Notes: generated by a model from the letters alone, not told the origin. DNA of 64,000 nucleotides from JASGIT01 sp047601665 (GCA_047601665.1 JASGIT010000001.1:2232001-2296000), one strand, 5' to 3'. Numbered from the stretch's first letter, positions 37,576 through 50,795 are shown. Numbers and translations are program-made.

Positions 37576-37941
37576 ATGCAATCGATCCTCGCCGTTGATG
37601 ACTCGCCGTCCATGCGCAAGATGGTGAACTTCACCCTCACGGGGGCTGGCTACAAGGTGGTGGAGGCGGTGGACGGCCAGGACGCGCTCGAAAAAGCCGA
37701 GGCCCACACCGACATCTCCCTCATCCTGGCCGACCAGAACATGCCCCGGCTCGACGGCATCGGCCTCACGCGCAAGCTGCGCGAGCACCCGCGCTACAAG
37801 ACCATGCCCATCCTCATCCTGACCACCGAGTCCAGCGACCAGATGAAGCAGGCGGGCCGCGCGGCGGGCGCCACGGGCTGGCTGGTCAAACCCTTCGACC
37901 CGAACCGGCTGATCGAAGTCATCCAAAAAGTGATCCGCTGA
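37576..37941 (+). CDS. cheY: Chemotaxis response regulator CheY
   Basis: CheY of 121 residues, a single receiver that binds FliM when phosphorylated. Acidic residues are in ILAVDDSPSMRKMVNFTLTG, the acceptor is Asp53 in LILADQNMPRLDG, and the Thr/Lys switch is in ILTTESSDQM and LVKPFDPNRL. CTGGAG precedes the ATG. It sits between the CheZ-like gene and cheA. This is the flagellar CheY; PilG and PilH serve the pilus pathway. Confidence 0.95.
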   Translation: MQSILAVDDSPSMRKMVNFTLTGAGYKVVEAVDGQDALEKAEAHTDISLILADQNMPRLDGIGLTRKLREHPRYKTMPILILTTESSDQMKQAGRAAGATGWLVKPFDPNRLIEVIQKVIR

Positions 37942-37961
37942 AACCGGGGGAGGAGATAACC

Positions 37962-40046
37962 ATGGACACCCATCAAGACGGAGCGGGCGCAGGCGCGGAT
38001 TTCGACCTGACCCAGTTCTACCAAATCTTCTTCGAAGAGGCGGGCGAAAACCTCGACCAGATGGAGCAGATCCTGCTCGACCTGGACCTGACCCAGGCCA
38101 ACGACGAAGAGCTGAACGGCATCTTCCGCTGCGCGCACTCCATCAAGGGCGGCGCGGCCACCTTCGGCTTTTCCGACGTGGCCGAGCTGACGCACCACAT
38201 GGAGTCGCTGCTCGACCGCCTGCGCCGCCACGAGATCCAGCCCATCCCCGCGATGGTGGACGTGCTGCTCGAATCGTCCGACGCATCGCGCAGCCTGCTC
38301 GCGCGCCACCAGGCGGGCGGGCAGGGCGAGGCCCTGTCCACCGCCGACCTGGTGCAGCGCATCGCCGCCCTGGCGGCGGGCGGCGCGGCGCCGGCTCCCG
38401 TGCCCGCACCGGCACCGGCCCCCGTGGCCGCGCCTATGCCGGCGGCCGCGCCCCTGCCCGGCGGCGTGCGCGCGCTGACCATCCAGATCGGCCCGCTGGA
38501 GCGCATGGAGCAGGCCGACGCCATCAAGGACTTGTTCCGCGACATTCCCGGCCTGGGCACGGTCCACGATATCGCCTCTCACGCGCCCAACGTGCGCGCC
38601 TTCGCGGTCGAAACCACCTCCACGGACGACGACCTGCTCGACCTGTTCGCCTTCCACGTGGCCAAGGAGCAGGTGACCATCCAGTCCGCAGCGCCCACGG
38701 CCCCGGCGGCGGTGGAGCACGATGAACCGGTGACGCCCGCCGCGCCGCTGCCCGCGGGCGAAGCCTACGGGTTCTTCCACGGCGCGCCGGGCGTGCCCGC
38801 CACCGAAGCCGCGGCCTCTGCCGCCGCCGCGCCCGCGCGCCCCGCCGCGGCCCGCGAAGCCAAGGCCCAGGCATCGCAGATGGAGTCCACCACCATCCGC
38901 GTGGCGGTGAACAAGGTCGACCAGCTCATCAACCTCGTGGGCGAACTGGTCATCAACCAGGCCATGCTCGCGCAGAACAGCCGGGGACTGGACCCGGCGG
39001 TGCACCAGCAGCTGCTCGCGGGCCTGGCCGACCTGGACCGCAACACGCGCGACCTGCAAGAGTCGGTCATGTCCATCCGCATGATTCCCATGTCCATGGT
39101 GTTCAGCCGCTTCCCGCGCATGTTGCGCGACCTGGCGAACAAGCTGGGCAAGAAGGTCGATCTGGTCACGCTGGGCGAAGCCACCGAACTCGACAAGGGC
39201 CTGGTCGAAAAGATCACCGACCCGCTGACCCACCTGGTGCGCAACAGCCTGGACCACGGCATCGAAATGCCCGAAGGCCGCCTGGCCGCGGGCAAGCCCG
39301 AGCACGGCACCATCACGCTGTCCGCCGCGCACCAGGGCGGCTCCATCGTCATCGAGGTGCGCGACGACGGCAAGGGCCTGTCGCGCGACAAGATCATGGC
39401 CAAGGCGCGCGAGCGCGGCATCGACGTGTCCGACGGCATGAGCGACGCCGAAGTCTGGCAGCTCATCTTCGCGCCCGGCTTCTCCACCGCCGAGGTGGTG
39501 ACCGACCTCTCGGGCCGCGGCGTGGGCATGGACGTGGTCAAGCGCAACATCGCCGCGCTGGGCGGCAGCGTGGAAATCGATTCCGCCGAGGGCTACGGAA
39601 TGCGCGTGTCCGTGCGCCTGCCGCTCACGCTGGCCATCATGGACGGCATGTCCGTCGGCGTGGGCGACGAGGTCTACATCCTGCCGCTGGCCTCGGTGGT
39701 CGAGTCCTTCCAGGTCAAGGCCGACGACGTGAGCACCGTGGCCCAGGGCTCGCAGCTCGTGAAGGTGCGCGAGGAATACATGCCCGTGATCGCGCTGGAG
39801 CGCGTGTTCCAGGTGCCGCGCCAGGGGCAGGACAAGACGAACGAAATCATGGTCGTCGTCGAGTCCGACGGCAGCCGCGTGGCGCTGCTGGTGGACGAGC
39901 TGCTGGGCCAGCAGCAGGTGGTGGTGAAAAACCTCGAATCCAACTACCGCAAGGTGTCCAACGTATCGGGCGCGACCATTCTGGGCGACGGCTCCGTGGC
40001 GCTGATTCTGGACACCGGCAGCCTGGTGCGCCGGGCGCGGCATTGA
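37962..40046 (+). CDS. cheA: Chemotaxis histidine kinase CheA
   Basis: CheA of 694 residues. The Hpt domain (about 15-120) has His59 in CAHSIKGGAATFGFSDVAEL. A Pro/Ala-rich linker near 145-165 leads to a P2-like CheY-binding region, with a second Ala-rich linker near 280-300. Dimerisation, kinase (HLVRNSLDHGIEMPEGRLAA, VIEVRDDGKGLSRDKIM, GRGVGMDVVKRNIAALGG) and CheW-like domains (to the end, YILPLASVVESFQVKADDVS) follow. Complete and standard. GGAGGAGA precedes the ATG. It phosphorylates CheY and CheB. Confidence 0.97.
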   Translation: MDTHQDGAGAGADFDLTQFYQIFFEEAGENLDQMEQILLDLDLTQANDEELNGIFRCAHSIKGGAATFGFSDVAELTHHMESLLDRLRRHEIQPIPAMVDVLLESSDASRSLLARHQAGGQGEALSTADLVQRIAALAAGGAAPAPVPAPAPAPVAAPMPAAAPLPGGVRALTIQIGPLERMEQADAIKDLFRDIPGLGTVHDIASHAPNVRAFAVETTSTDDDLLDLFAFHVAKEQVTIQSAAPTAPAAVEHDEPVTPAAPLPAGEAYGFFHGAPGVPATEAAASAAAAPARPAAAREAKAQASQMESTTIRVAVNKVDQLINLVGELVINQAMLAQNSRGLDPAVHQQLLAGLADLDRNTRDLQESVMSIRMIPMSMVFSRFPRMLRDLANKLGKKVDLVTLGEATELDKGLVEKITDPLTHLVRNSLDHGIEMPEGRLAAGKPEHGTITLSAAHQGGSIVIEVRDDGKGLSRDKIMAKARERGIDVSDGMSDAEVWQLIFAPGFSTAEVVTDLSGRGVGMDVVKRNIAALGGSVEIDSAEGYGMRVSVRLPLTLAIMDGMSVGVGDEVYILPLASVVESFQVKADDVSTVAQGSQLVKVREEYMPVIALERVFQVPRQGQDKTNEIMVVVESDGSRVALLVDELLGQQQVVVKNLESNYRKVSNVSGATILGDGSVALILDTGSLVRRARH

Positions 40047-40062
40047 ACAGGAGAACGAAGAA

Positions 40063-40554
40063 ATGACTGTGGTGGAAAAGACGGCCGTCAAGGGCCCATC
40101 GGCAGGCGCGCGCGAATACCTCACCTTCCGCCTGGGCCAGGAGGAATACGGCATCGACATCCTCAAGGTGCAGGAAATCCGCGGCTACGAGCCGCCCACG
40201 CGCATCGCCAACGCGCCCGCGTTCATCAAGGGCGTGGTCAACCTGCGCGGCACCATCGTGCCCATCGTGGACATGCGCCTCAAGTTCCACTGCGCGCAGG
40301 CCGAGTACAACAGCTTCACGGTGGTCATCATCCTGAACCTGCGCAACCGCGTGGTCGGCATCGTGGTCGACTCGGTCAGCGACGTGATGGAGCTGTCGCC
40401 CGACGCCATGCGCTCCGCGCCTGACATCGACAGCGCCATCGACAGCAGCTGCATCCTGGGCCTGGGCTCGGTGGGCGAGCGCATGTTGATCCTGCTCGAC
40501 ATCGAGAAGCTCATGTCCAGCGTGGAAATGGGCCTGGTCACCGAGGGTGAGTAA
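40063..40554 (+). CDS. cheW: Chemotaxis coupling protein CheW
   Basis: CheW of 163 residues, linking receptors to CheA. The CheW fold shows EYLTFRLGQEEYGIDILKVQ, the receptor-contact loop VVNLRGTIVPIVDMRLKFHC and the end MLILLDIEKLMSSVEMGLVT. AGGAGA precedes the ATG, 16 bases after cheA. It is the flagellar coupling protein, as opposed to PilI. Confidence 0.97.
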   Translation: MTVVEKTAVKGPSAGAREYLTFRLGQEEYGIDILKVQEIRGYEPPTRIANAPAFIKGVVNLRGTIVPIVDMRLKFHCAQAEYNSFTVVIILNLRNRVVGIVVDSVSDVMELSPDAMRSAPDIDSAIDSSCILGLGSVGERMLILLDIEKLMSSVEMGLVTEGE

Positions 40555-40575
40555 GCCCAGCGCCCGAGCCCTCCC

Positions 40576-41436
40576 ATGTCCCAAGCCGCCAGCCTTTCCC
40601 CAGCAGATTCCTCCGGGCCGCTGGCCCAGGGGCGTGAATTCGTCTGGACGAACGCCGACTTCACGCGCGTCAAGTCGCTGATCTACCAGCGCGCCGGCAT
40701 CAGCCTGCACGACGGCAAGCACGCCATGGTGTACAGCCGCCTCTCGCGCCGCCTGCGCGACACGGGCCACACCAGCTTCTCCGACTACCTGGGCTGGCTG
40801 GAGCACCACGACGGCCCCGAGTGGCAGGAGTTCGTGAACGCGCTCACCACCAACCTCACGTCCTTCTTCCGCGAGCAGCACCATTTCGAGATCTTCGCCC
40901 AGCAACTGCACAGCAAGCCTCACCAGCCCTGGCACGTGTGGTGCAACGCATCGTCCACGGGCGAGGAGCCTTATTCCATCGTCATGACGGCGTTCGACGC
41001 GCTCGGGCCCAGCGCCAAGAACTTCAAGCTCACCGCCAGCGACATCGACTCGCGCGTGCTCGCCACAGCGTCCGAAGGCGTGTACCGGCTCGACAACATC
41101 AAGGGGCTGAGCCAGGAGCAGCTCAAGCGCTACTTCCTGCGCGGCAAGGCGTCCAACGCGGGCCTGGTGCGCGCCAAGCCCGAACTGCGCCGCGCCATCG
41201 ACTTCATCAGCGTGAACCTGATCCGCGACGACTGGCCGTTCCGCGAGCCCTTCGACGCCGTGTTCTGCCGCAACGTGATGATCTACTTCGACGCGCCCAC
41301 GCAGCGCCGCGTGCTCGAACGCATCCACCGCGTGCTCAAGCCCGGCGGCATGTTGTACGTGGGCCATGCCGAGAACTTCAGCGAGTCGCGGGACCTGTTC
41401 GCCCTGCGCGGAAAGACGGTGTATGAGCGCCTTTGA
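40576..41436 (+). CDS. cheR: Chemotaxis methyltransferase CheR
   Basis: CheR of 286 residues, a SAM-dependent enzyme that methylates receptor glutamates. The N-terminal helical domain has LIYQRAGISLHDGKHAMVYS. The catalytic domain contains VWCNASSTGEEPYSIVMTAF and the later FDAVFCRNVMIYFDAPTQRR. The ribosome site is weak. The last 14 bases overlap cheD, so adaptation genes are coupled. Confidence 0.96.
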   Translation: MSQAASLSPADSSGPLAQGREFVWTNADFTRVKSLIYQRAGISLHDGKHAMVYSRLSRRLRDTGHTSFSDYLGWLEHHDGPEWQEFVNALTTNLTSFFREQHHFEIFAQQLHSKPHQPWHVWCNASSTGEEPYSIVMTAFDALGPSAKNFKLTASDIDSRVLATASEGVYRLDNIKGLSQEQLKRYFLRGKASNAGLVRAKPELRRAIDFISVNLIRDDWPFREPFDAVFCRNVMIYFDAPTQRRVLERIHRVLKPGGMLYVGHAENFSESRDLFALRGKTVYERL

Positions 41437-42142
41437 CCCCTCCTTCTCGGGCCCAGACCGCCGCCGCGCCCCGCGCATCGCGCCGCTGAGCGCCGACATC
41501 TACAAGCCCAACGCCGCGGCGGTGCCCAGCGTCACGCTGCAAGAACTCAAGGTGCGCCCGCGCAAGGCCGGCGAGGCCTCGTTCTTCTATTTCGACCACC
41601 ATTTCCAGTTCAACGCCGCCAAGGTGCTGCCGGGCGAATACTTCGTCTCGCAGGAGAACCTGGTCATCATGACCGTGCTCGGCTCCTGCATCGCCGCCTG
41701 CCTGTGGGACAGCCGGATGCGCGTGGGCGGCATGAACCACTTCATGCTGCCCGATGGCGACTCGGGCGATTCGTCCGGGCGCTATGGCTCCTACGCGATG
41801 GAGCTGCTCATCAACGAAATGCTCAAGCTCGGCGCGCGGCGCGAGACCATGCAGGCCAAGATCTTCGGCGGCGGTCAGGTCATGGCCAACTTCACCACCA
41901 TGAACGTGGGCGAGCGCAACACCAGCTTCGTGCAGAACTACCTGCAGACCGAGCGCATCCCCATCGTGTCCGAAGACGTGCTCGACATCTACCCGCGCAA
42001 GGTGGTGTTCTTCCCCGCCACGGGCAAGGCCATGGTCAAGCGCCTGGCCCACACCCACCCCGAAGCGCTGGCGCAGGAAAGCCGCGGCAATGCGGCTACA
42101 GTCGCCAGGAGCACGGCGGGCGGTTCCGTCGATCTGTTTTGA
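41423..42142 (+). CDS. cheD: Chemoreceptor glutamine deamidase CheD
   Basis: CheD of 239 residues. The active-site Cys is in MTVLGSCIAACLWDSRMRVG with the His in GGMNHFMLPDG, giving the Cys-His-Thr set of the family that deamidates receptor glutamines. It has an extra N-terminal region (about 60 residues, basic) relative to short CheD. It ends RSTAGGSVDLF, the last six residues of which also end the CheZ-like protein. The start lies inside cheR. Confidence 0.95.
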   Translation: MSAFDPSFSGPDRRRAPRIAPLSADIYKPNAAAVPSVTLQELKVRPRKAGEASFFYFDHHFQFNAAKVLPGEYFVSQENLVIMTVLGSCIAACLWDSRMRVGGMNHFMLPDGDSGDSSGRYGSYAMELLINEMLKLGARRETMQAKIFGGGQVMANFTTMNVGERNTSFVQNYLQTERIPIVSEDVLDIYPRKVVFFPATGKAMVKRLAHTHPEALAQESRGNAATVARSTAGGSVDLF

Positions 42143-42166
42143 ATTGATCTGAGAGACCGAGCGAGC

Positions 42167-43258
42167 ATGAACAAGAAGATCCGGGTGATCGTGGTCGACG
42201 ACTCCGCGCTGGTGCGCAGCCTGCTGGCCGAAATCATCAACCGCCAGCGCGACATGGAGTGCATCGGCACCGCCAACGACCCCCTGGTGGCGCGCGAGAT
42301 GATCCGCGAGATGAACCCCGACGTGATCACGCTCGACGTCGAAATGCCGCGCATGGACGGCATCGACTTCCTGGGCCGCATCATGCGGCTGCGGCCCATG
42401 CCGGTGCTGATGATCTCCACGCTGACCGAGCGCGGGGCCGAGGTCACCATGAAGGCGCTGGAACTGGGCGCGGTCGATTTCGTCGCCAAGCCGCGCGTGG
42501 GCCTGGCCAGCGGGCTGAACGACCTGGCCACGCAGATCGTGGACAAGATCCGCGTCGCCGCCGTGGCCCGCGTGCACCGCGTCACCGCGCCGCCGCCCAG
42601 CGCTGGCGGTGCTGCCCATGCGCCCGCCACACCCTCGGCGGGCCTGATCGGGCGCGTGTCCACCGAGAAGATCATCGCCATCGGCGCCTCCACGGGCGGC
42701 ACCGAAGCCATCCGCGAAGTGCTCACGCCCATGCCGCCCGACTCGCCCGCCATCGTCATCACGCAGCACATGCCGCCGGGCTTCACCACCAGCTTCGCCG
42801 CGCGCCTCAACAGCCTGTGCCAGATCACGGTGAAAGAAGCGGTGAACGGCGAGCGCATCCTGCCCGGCCACGCCTACATCGCGCCGGGCGGCAAGCAGTT
42901 CCACATCACGCGCAGCGGCGCGAACTACGTGGCCGTGGTGGACGACGGCCCGCCCGTCAACCGCCACAAGCCCTCGGTCGAGGTGCTGTTCAAATCAGTG
43001 GCCGCCGTGGTGGGCCGCAACGCCACCGGCGTCATGCTCACCGGCATGGGCAACGACGGCGCCGCCGCCATGCGCGAAATGCGCGATGCGGGCAGCTACA
43101 ACTACGTGCAGGACGAGGCCAGCTGCATCGTCTTCGGTATGCCGCGCGAAGCCATCGCCCACGGCGCGGCGGACGAAGTGCTGCCCCTGGGCCAGATCGC
43201 GGGAGCGCTCGTCACGCGGCTGCGCGGCGCCACCGACCGCCTGCACCACCGCATCTGA
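42167..43258 (+). CDS. cheB: Chemotaxis methylesterase/response regulator CheB
   Basis: CheB of 363 residues. Receiver domain (about 4-120) with acceptor Asp57 in VITLDVEMPRMDGIDF. A Pro/Ala linker leads to the esterase domain: the Ser is in IAIGASTGGTEAIREV, the His in VITQHMPPGFTTSFAARL and the Asp in VMLTGMGNDGAAAMREMRDA. It removes receptor methyl groups and deamidates glutamines. It ends the che operon, 13 bases from the convergent uup-like gene. Confidence 0.97.
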   Translation: MNKKIRVIVVDDSALVRSLLAEIINRQRDMECIGTANDPLVAREMIREMNPDVITLDVEMPRMDGIDFLGRIMRLRPMPVLMISTLTERGAEVTMKALELGAVDFVAKPRVGLASGLNDLATQIVDKIRVAAVARVHRVTAPPPSAGGAAHAPATPSAGLIGRVSTEKIIAIGASTGGTEAIREVLTPMPPDSPAIVITQHMPPGFTTSFAARLNSLCQITVKEAVNGERILPGHAYIAPGGKQFHITRSGANYVAVVDDGPPVNRHKPSVEVLFKSVAAVVGRNATGVMLTGMGNDGAAAMREMRDAGSYNYVQDEASCIVFGMPREAIAHGAADEVLPLGQIAGALVTRLRGATDRLHHRI

Positions 43259-43271
43259 TTCAGCGGCGCCT

Positions 43272-45155
43272 TTACTCCGAGAGCGCCGTCCAGCGCTCCA
43301 GCGCCGCCATCAGCAGTTCCTCGATTTCGGCCTCTCGCGCGTGCAGCGCGGCGGCGCGCTGGCCCTCCTTGGCATACAGCGTGCCGTCGGCCAGCGCATC
43401 CTGAATGGACTTCTGCTCGGCCTCCAGCGCGGCAATCTCGCCGGGCAACTGCTCCAATTCACGCTGCTCCTTGTAGCTCAGCTTCTTTTTTGATAGCTGC
43501 TCGCGCTTGTCCTGCCTGGGCTGAGGCTCATTTTTGCTTGAAACCTCGGTTTTGACCGCCGCAGGGGCCAAAGCCCGGCTGCGGCGCGACTGCGTAAGCC
43601 AGTCCTGCACGCCGCCCTCGTACTCGCGCCACAGCCCGTCGCCCTCGCTCGCGATCGTGCTCGTCACCACGTTGTCGAGAAAAGTGCGGTCATGGCTCAC
43701 CAGGAACACCGTGCCGTCGTAGCCTTGCAGCAATTCCTCCAGCAGATCGAGCGTGTCGATATCCAGGTCGTTCGTCGGCTCGTCCAGCACCAGCACGTTC
43801 GCGGGCCGCGCGAACAGCCGCGCCAACAGCAGCCGGTTGCGCTCGCCGCCCGAGAGCGAGCGCACCGGCGAATGCGCGCGCGCGGGCGAGAACAGAAAGT
43901 CGCCCAGATAGCTCTTCACATGCTTGCGCTGGCCGCCGATCTCGATCCACTCGCTGCCGGGGCTGATGAAATCTTCCAACGTCGCATCCAGGTCAATCGC
44001 CTGGCGCATCTGGTCAAAGTAGGCCACCTGCAGATTCGCGCCCCGGCGGATCTGCCCACTGTCCGGGGCGAGCTCGCCCAGAATCATCTTGAGCAGCGTG
44101 GTTTTGCCCGCGCCGTTCGGGCCGATCAGCCCCACCTTGTCGCCGCGCAACACGGTGCCCGAAAAGTTGCGAACAATGACCTTGTCGCCAAACGCCTTGC
44201 CCACGTCCGCCAACTCGGCCACCAGCTTGCCCTGGTAGCTGGCGCCCGCGCCCGAGGCAATGTCCATCTTCACGCTGCCCAGCGCCTCGCGCCGCGCCGC
44301 GCGGCTGGCGCGCAACTGCTCCAGGCGGCCGATGCGGCTCTGGCTGCGCGTGCGCCGCGCTTCCACCCCCTTGCGGACCCACACCTCTTCCTGCGCCAGC
44401 AGCTTGTCGGCGCGCGCGTTGATCACGGCCTCCTGCGCCAACTGCTCTTCCTTCTGCAACTGGTACTGCGCAAAGTTGCCAGGATACGAACGCAACTGTC
44501 CCCGGTCGAGCTCCACGATGCGGGTCGCAATCCGGTCAAGAAACGCCCGGTCGTGCGTAATCGTCACCACGCTGCCCTTGAAATCCAGCAGCAATTCCTC
44601 CAGCCACTCAATGGAGTCCAAATCGAGATGGTTGGTCGGCTCATCCAGCAGCAACACATCCGGCCGCGCCACCAGCGCCTGGGCCAGCGCCACGCGCTTC
44701 TTCGTCCCGCCCGAGAGCGAACCCACCACGGCCTGCGGCTCCAGGTGCAGCCGGTGCAGCGTTTCTTCCACGCGCTGCTCCCAGTTCCAGGCGTCATAGG
44801 CTTCGATCTGCGACTGGAGCGCATCCAGGTCCAGCCCCTCGGCCCCTGACAGATAGCGCTCGCGCAGCGCAACCACCTCCGCCAACCCCGCCGACGCGGC
44901 CTGAAAGACCGTGTCCGAAGGTGCCAGCGCAGGCTCCTGCGCCACGAACGCAATGCGCAGCCCTTGCTGCACCTGCAACGCGCCATCGTCCGGCTTGGCC
45001 AGTCCGCCCAGTATCTTGAGCAGCGACGACTTGCCCGCGCCATTGCGTCCAATCAGCCCGACGCGCTCGGCGCTTTCCAGAGAGAAGCCGGCGCGGTCCA
45101 GCAGCGCCACATGCCCAAAAGCCAGTTGAGCGTCCAAGAGAGTGATGAGTGCCAT
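43272..45155 (-). CDS. uup: ABC-F ATPase, Uup type
   Basis: Protein of 627 residues with two ABC domains in one chain and no transmembrane part. Walker A motifs are GLIGRNGAGKSSLLKIL and GLIGPNGAGKTTLLKMI. Signature and Walker B regions are SLSGGTKKRVALAQALVA then LLLDEPTNHLD, and SLSGGERNRLLLARLFA then LVLDEPTNDLD. The C-terminal coiled coil (about 565-627) is the DNA- or ribosome-linked Uup tail. Residues about 538-557, just before it, are encoded by a dispersed element (see repeat at 43487). The family acts in translation and genome stability. ATG at 45155. Confidence 0.93.
   Translation of the reverse strand: MALITLLDAQLAFGHVALLDRAGFSLESAERVGLIGRNGAGKSSLLKILGGLAKPDDGALQVQQGLRIAFVAQEPALAPSDTVFQAASAGLAEVVALRERYLSGAEGLDLDALQSQIEAYDAWNWEQRVEETLHRLHLEPQAVVGSLSGGTKKRVALAQALVARPDVLLLDEPTNHLDLDSIEWLEELLLDFKGSVVTITHDRAFLDRIATRIVELDRGQLRSYPGNFAQYQLQKEEQLAQEAVINARADKLLAQEEVWVRKGVEARRTRSQSRIGRLEQLRASRAARREALGSVKMDIASGAGASYQGKLVAELADVGKAFGDKVIVRNFSGTVLRGDKVGLIGPNGAGKTTLLKMILGELAPDSGQIRRGANLQVAYFDQMRQAIDLDATLEDFISPGSEWIEIGGQRKHVKSYLGDFLFSPARAHSPVRSLSGGERNRLLLARLFARPANVLVLDEPTNDLDIDTLDLLEELLQGYDGTVFLVSHDRTFLDNVVTSTIASEGDGLWREYEGGVQDWLTQSRRSRALAPAAVKTEVSSKNEPQPRQDKREQLSKKKLSYKEQRELEQLPGEIAALEAEQKSIQDALADGTLYAKEGQRAAALHAREAEIEELLMAALERWTALSE
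43487..43543. repeat. Dispersed element, copy 5, in frame inside uup
   Basis: Reads ttttttgatagctgctcgcg on the plus strand, then cttgtcctgcctgggctgag, ending catttttgcttgaaa. It is close to copy 2 at 11748. Translated on the minus strand it gives a basic, Lys/Gln-rich linker (SKNEPQPRQDKREQLSKK) without a stop. Confidence 0.7.
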
Positions 45156-45282
45156 GCACGAATTATCAGGGGCTAGGGGAAACCCGAAAAAGCTGTGCTA
45201 TAGTCGCGCCTCTTCGCTGTTGACGCCCCCTGGGGAGTCGGAGCGAAGCAGAGAAGCAGATTGAAAATTTTTCTTCTCATCC

Positions 45283-45312
45283 TTGCAAGCAGGTTGAAAA
45301 ACGATGTACAAT
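45283..45312 (+). promoter_or_regulatory. rRNA operon promoter P1 (sigma-70)
   Basis: TTGCAA at 45283-45288, 18-base spacer, TACAAT at 45307-45312. It is followed by gcaaggcttcgctgat, which is shared with P2. Confidence 0.7.
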
Positions 45313-45402
45313 GCAAGGCTTCGCTGATGACTGGGTTGTTGATCTGGTTGATGGTGAAAGCGGACTGAGAGGTCTGCGGATTTCGAAAGAAATCAAAAAG
45401 TT

Positions 45403-45432
45403 TTGCCGAAACTTCAAAAATCGTGCTAGAAT
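45403..45432 (+). promoter_or_regulatory. rRNA operon promoter P2 (sigma-70)
   Basis: TTGCCG at 45403-45408, 18-base spacer, TAGAAT at 45427-45432, then aaggcttcgctgat as after P1. P2 lies 120 bases after P1, and the two have the same spacer length. Confidence 0.7.
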
Positions 45433-45510
45433 CTAAGGCTTCGCTGATTGCAGTGAGTCAGCAAGAAGGAAAGAGAAATCTGCTTCTTGCGGTACCTTAA
45501 AAACATACAG

Positions 45511-45530
45511 CCGATAAGCGTGGGCGTTTG
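45511..45530. other. 16S processing stem, 5' arm
   Basis: ccgataagcgtgggcgtttg pairs nearly perfectly with 47194-47213, downstream of 16S. The long duplex would bring together both ends of pre-16S for RNase III cleavage. Confidence 0.8.
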
Positions 45531-45642
45531 AGGCGAGCAGCCAAAGTTCTTCGGAACTATCAAACGCTCATGAGAAAAGAAGTGAAGTTCACTTCAATTC
45601 CGTTTTTATGAGTGGGTCGAAAGACCTTAAAAATTCAAGATC

Positions 45643-47171
<1,529 letters not shown>

Positions 47172-47266
47172 CTGGAAAACAAGCTGTTCAAATTGAACGC
47201 CCACACTTATCGGTTGTTGGAACAAGCCAAGGAAGCTCGAGCGACAAGCGAAGGCGGCCGAGGAAT

Positions 47267-47343
47267 GGGTCTGTAGCTCAGCTGGTTAGAGCACCGTCTT
47301 GATAAGGCGGGGGTCGTTGGTTCGAGCCCAACTAGACCCACCA
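47267..47343 (+). tRNA. tRNA-Ile (anticodon GAT)
   Basis: 77-base cloverleaf, gggtctg acceptor arm closing with cagaccc-like pairing (tagaccca), encoded CCA end, anticodon GAT at 47301-47303. It is the first of the two spacer tRNAs normal for this operon type. Confidence 0.97.
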
Positions 47344-47374
47344 AACTTCCAATACCTGGTGAGAAGGAAATCCC

Positions 47375-47450
47375 GGGGGATTAGCTCAGCTGGGAGAGCA
47401 CCTGCTTTGCAAGCAGGGGGTCGTCGGTTCGATCCCGTCATCCTCCACCA
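47375..47450 (+). tRNA. tRNA-Ala (anticodon TGC)
   Basis: 76-base cloverleaf with encoded CCA and anticodon TGC at 47408-47410. The acceptor stem gggggat pairs with atcctcc with one G-U pair. It lies 31 bases after tRNA-Ile. Confidence 0.97.
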
Positions 47451-47531
47451 ACTTATCCAAGTCAACACCAAAGCGGCTTCGCGAGAGGCCACTTTGCTGT
47501 TGAAGCGAGATAACTCGCGAACAACACGGCT

Positions 47532-47544
47532 GTTCTTTAAAAAT
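47532..47544 (+). promoter_or_regulatory. boxA-like antitermination site
   Basis: tgttctttaaaaa matches the rRNA boxA pattern (TGCTCTTTAAMA). It lies between tRNA-Ala and 23S, where Nus factors would load. It also overlaps the 23S processing stem, whose arms are attcatagagtc (from 47543) and gactctatgaat (ending about 50754). Confidence 0.65.
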
Positions 47545-47563
47545 TCATAGAGTCGAATCAGCG

Positions 47564-47621
47564 TTGCTGGCGGAAAGCAGAAATCGAAAGATACTGCACC
47601 GTGCCGCCAGCAACTTTTTTG
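47564..47621 (+). other. Terminator-like hairpin in the 16S-23S spacer
   Basis: Perfect 11-pair stem (47564-47574 with 47605-47615), 30-base loop, then six T. As part of the 349-base stretch 47451-47799 it looks like an intrinsic terminator inside an operon that must be read through, just after boxA. A role as boxB/processing hairpin is the simpler reading. Confidence 0.7.
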
Positions 47622-47799
47622 ATTGCGTCAAAACGAACGAAACTTTGTTTTGTTCAAGTAATGACGAATAGTTCTCAAGAGACCATCGCAAGATGGAATC
47701 GAAGAAAAATTCACATTACGGCATAACGCGCGAGGTGAAAGACCTCGCAAGTCCTTGAAAACAAACGGCGGATTCTCGCAAGAGAAGTCAAAGTTATAG

Positions 47800-50675
<2,876 letters not shown>

Positions 50676-50795
50676 ATAACTTTGACAGACCGCTAAGGAT
50701 GTCGAAGAGTTATGCCAAGAACGCAATCGAAATAAAAGCTGACCAGACTCTATGAATTCGCCGCCCTGACCAAACACCAGGGCAGCAACCAGTTA

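Larger units (their letters stand above)
45156..45642 (+). promoter_or_regulatory. rRNA leader region
   Basis: 487 bases without a gene between uup and 16S. They hold the two tandem promoters described separately, a possible boxA-like cttaaaaa near 45497, and the 5' arm of the 16S processing stem. A third possible -10 (tatagt at 45199-45204) precedes a third cttcgctg module, but I find no -35 for it. Confidence 0.8.
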
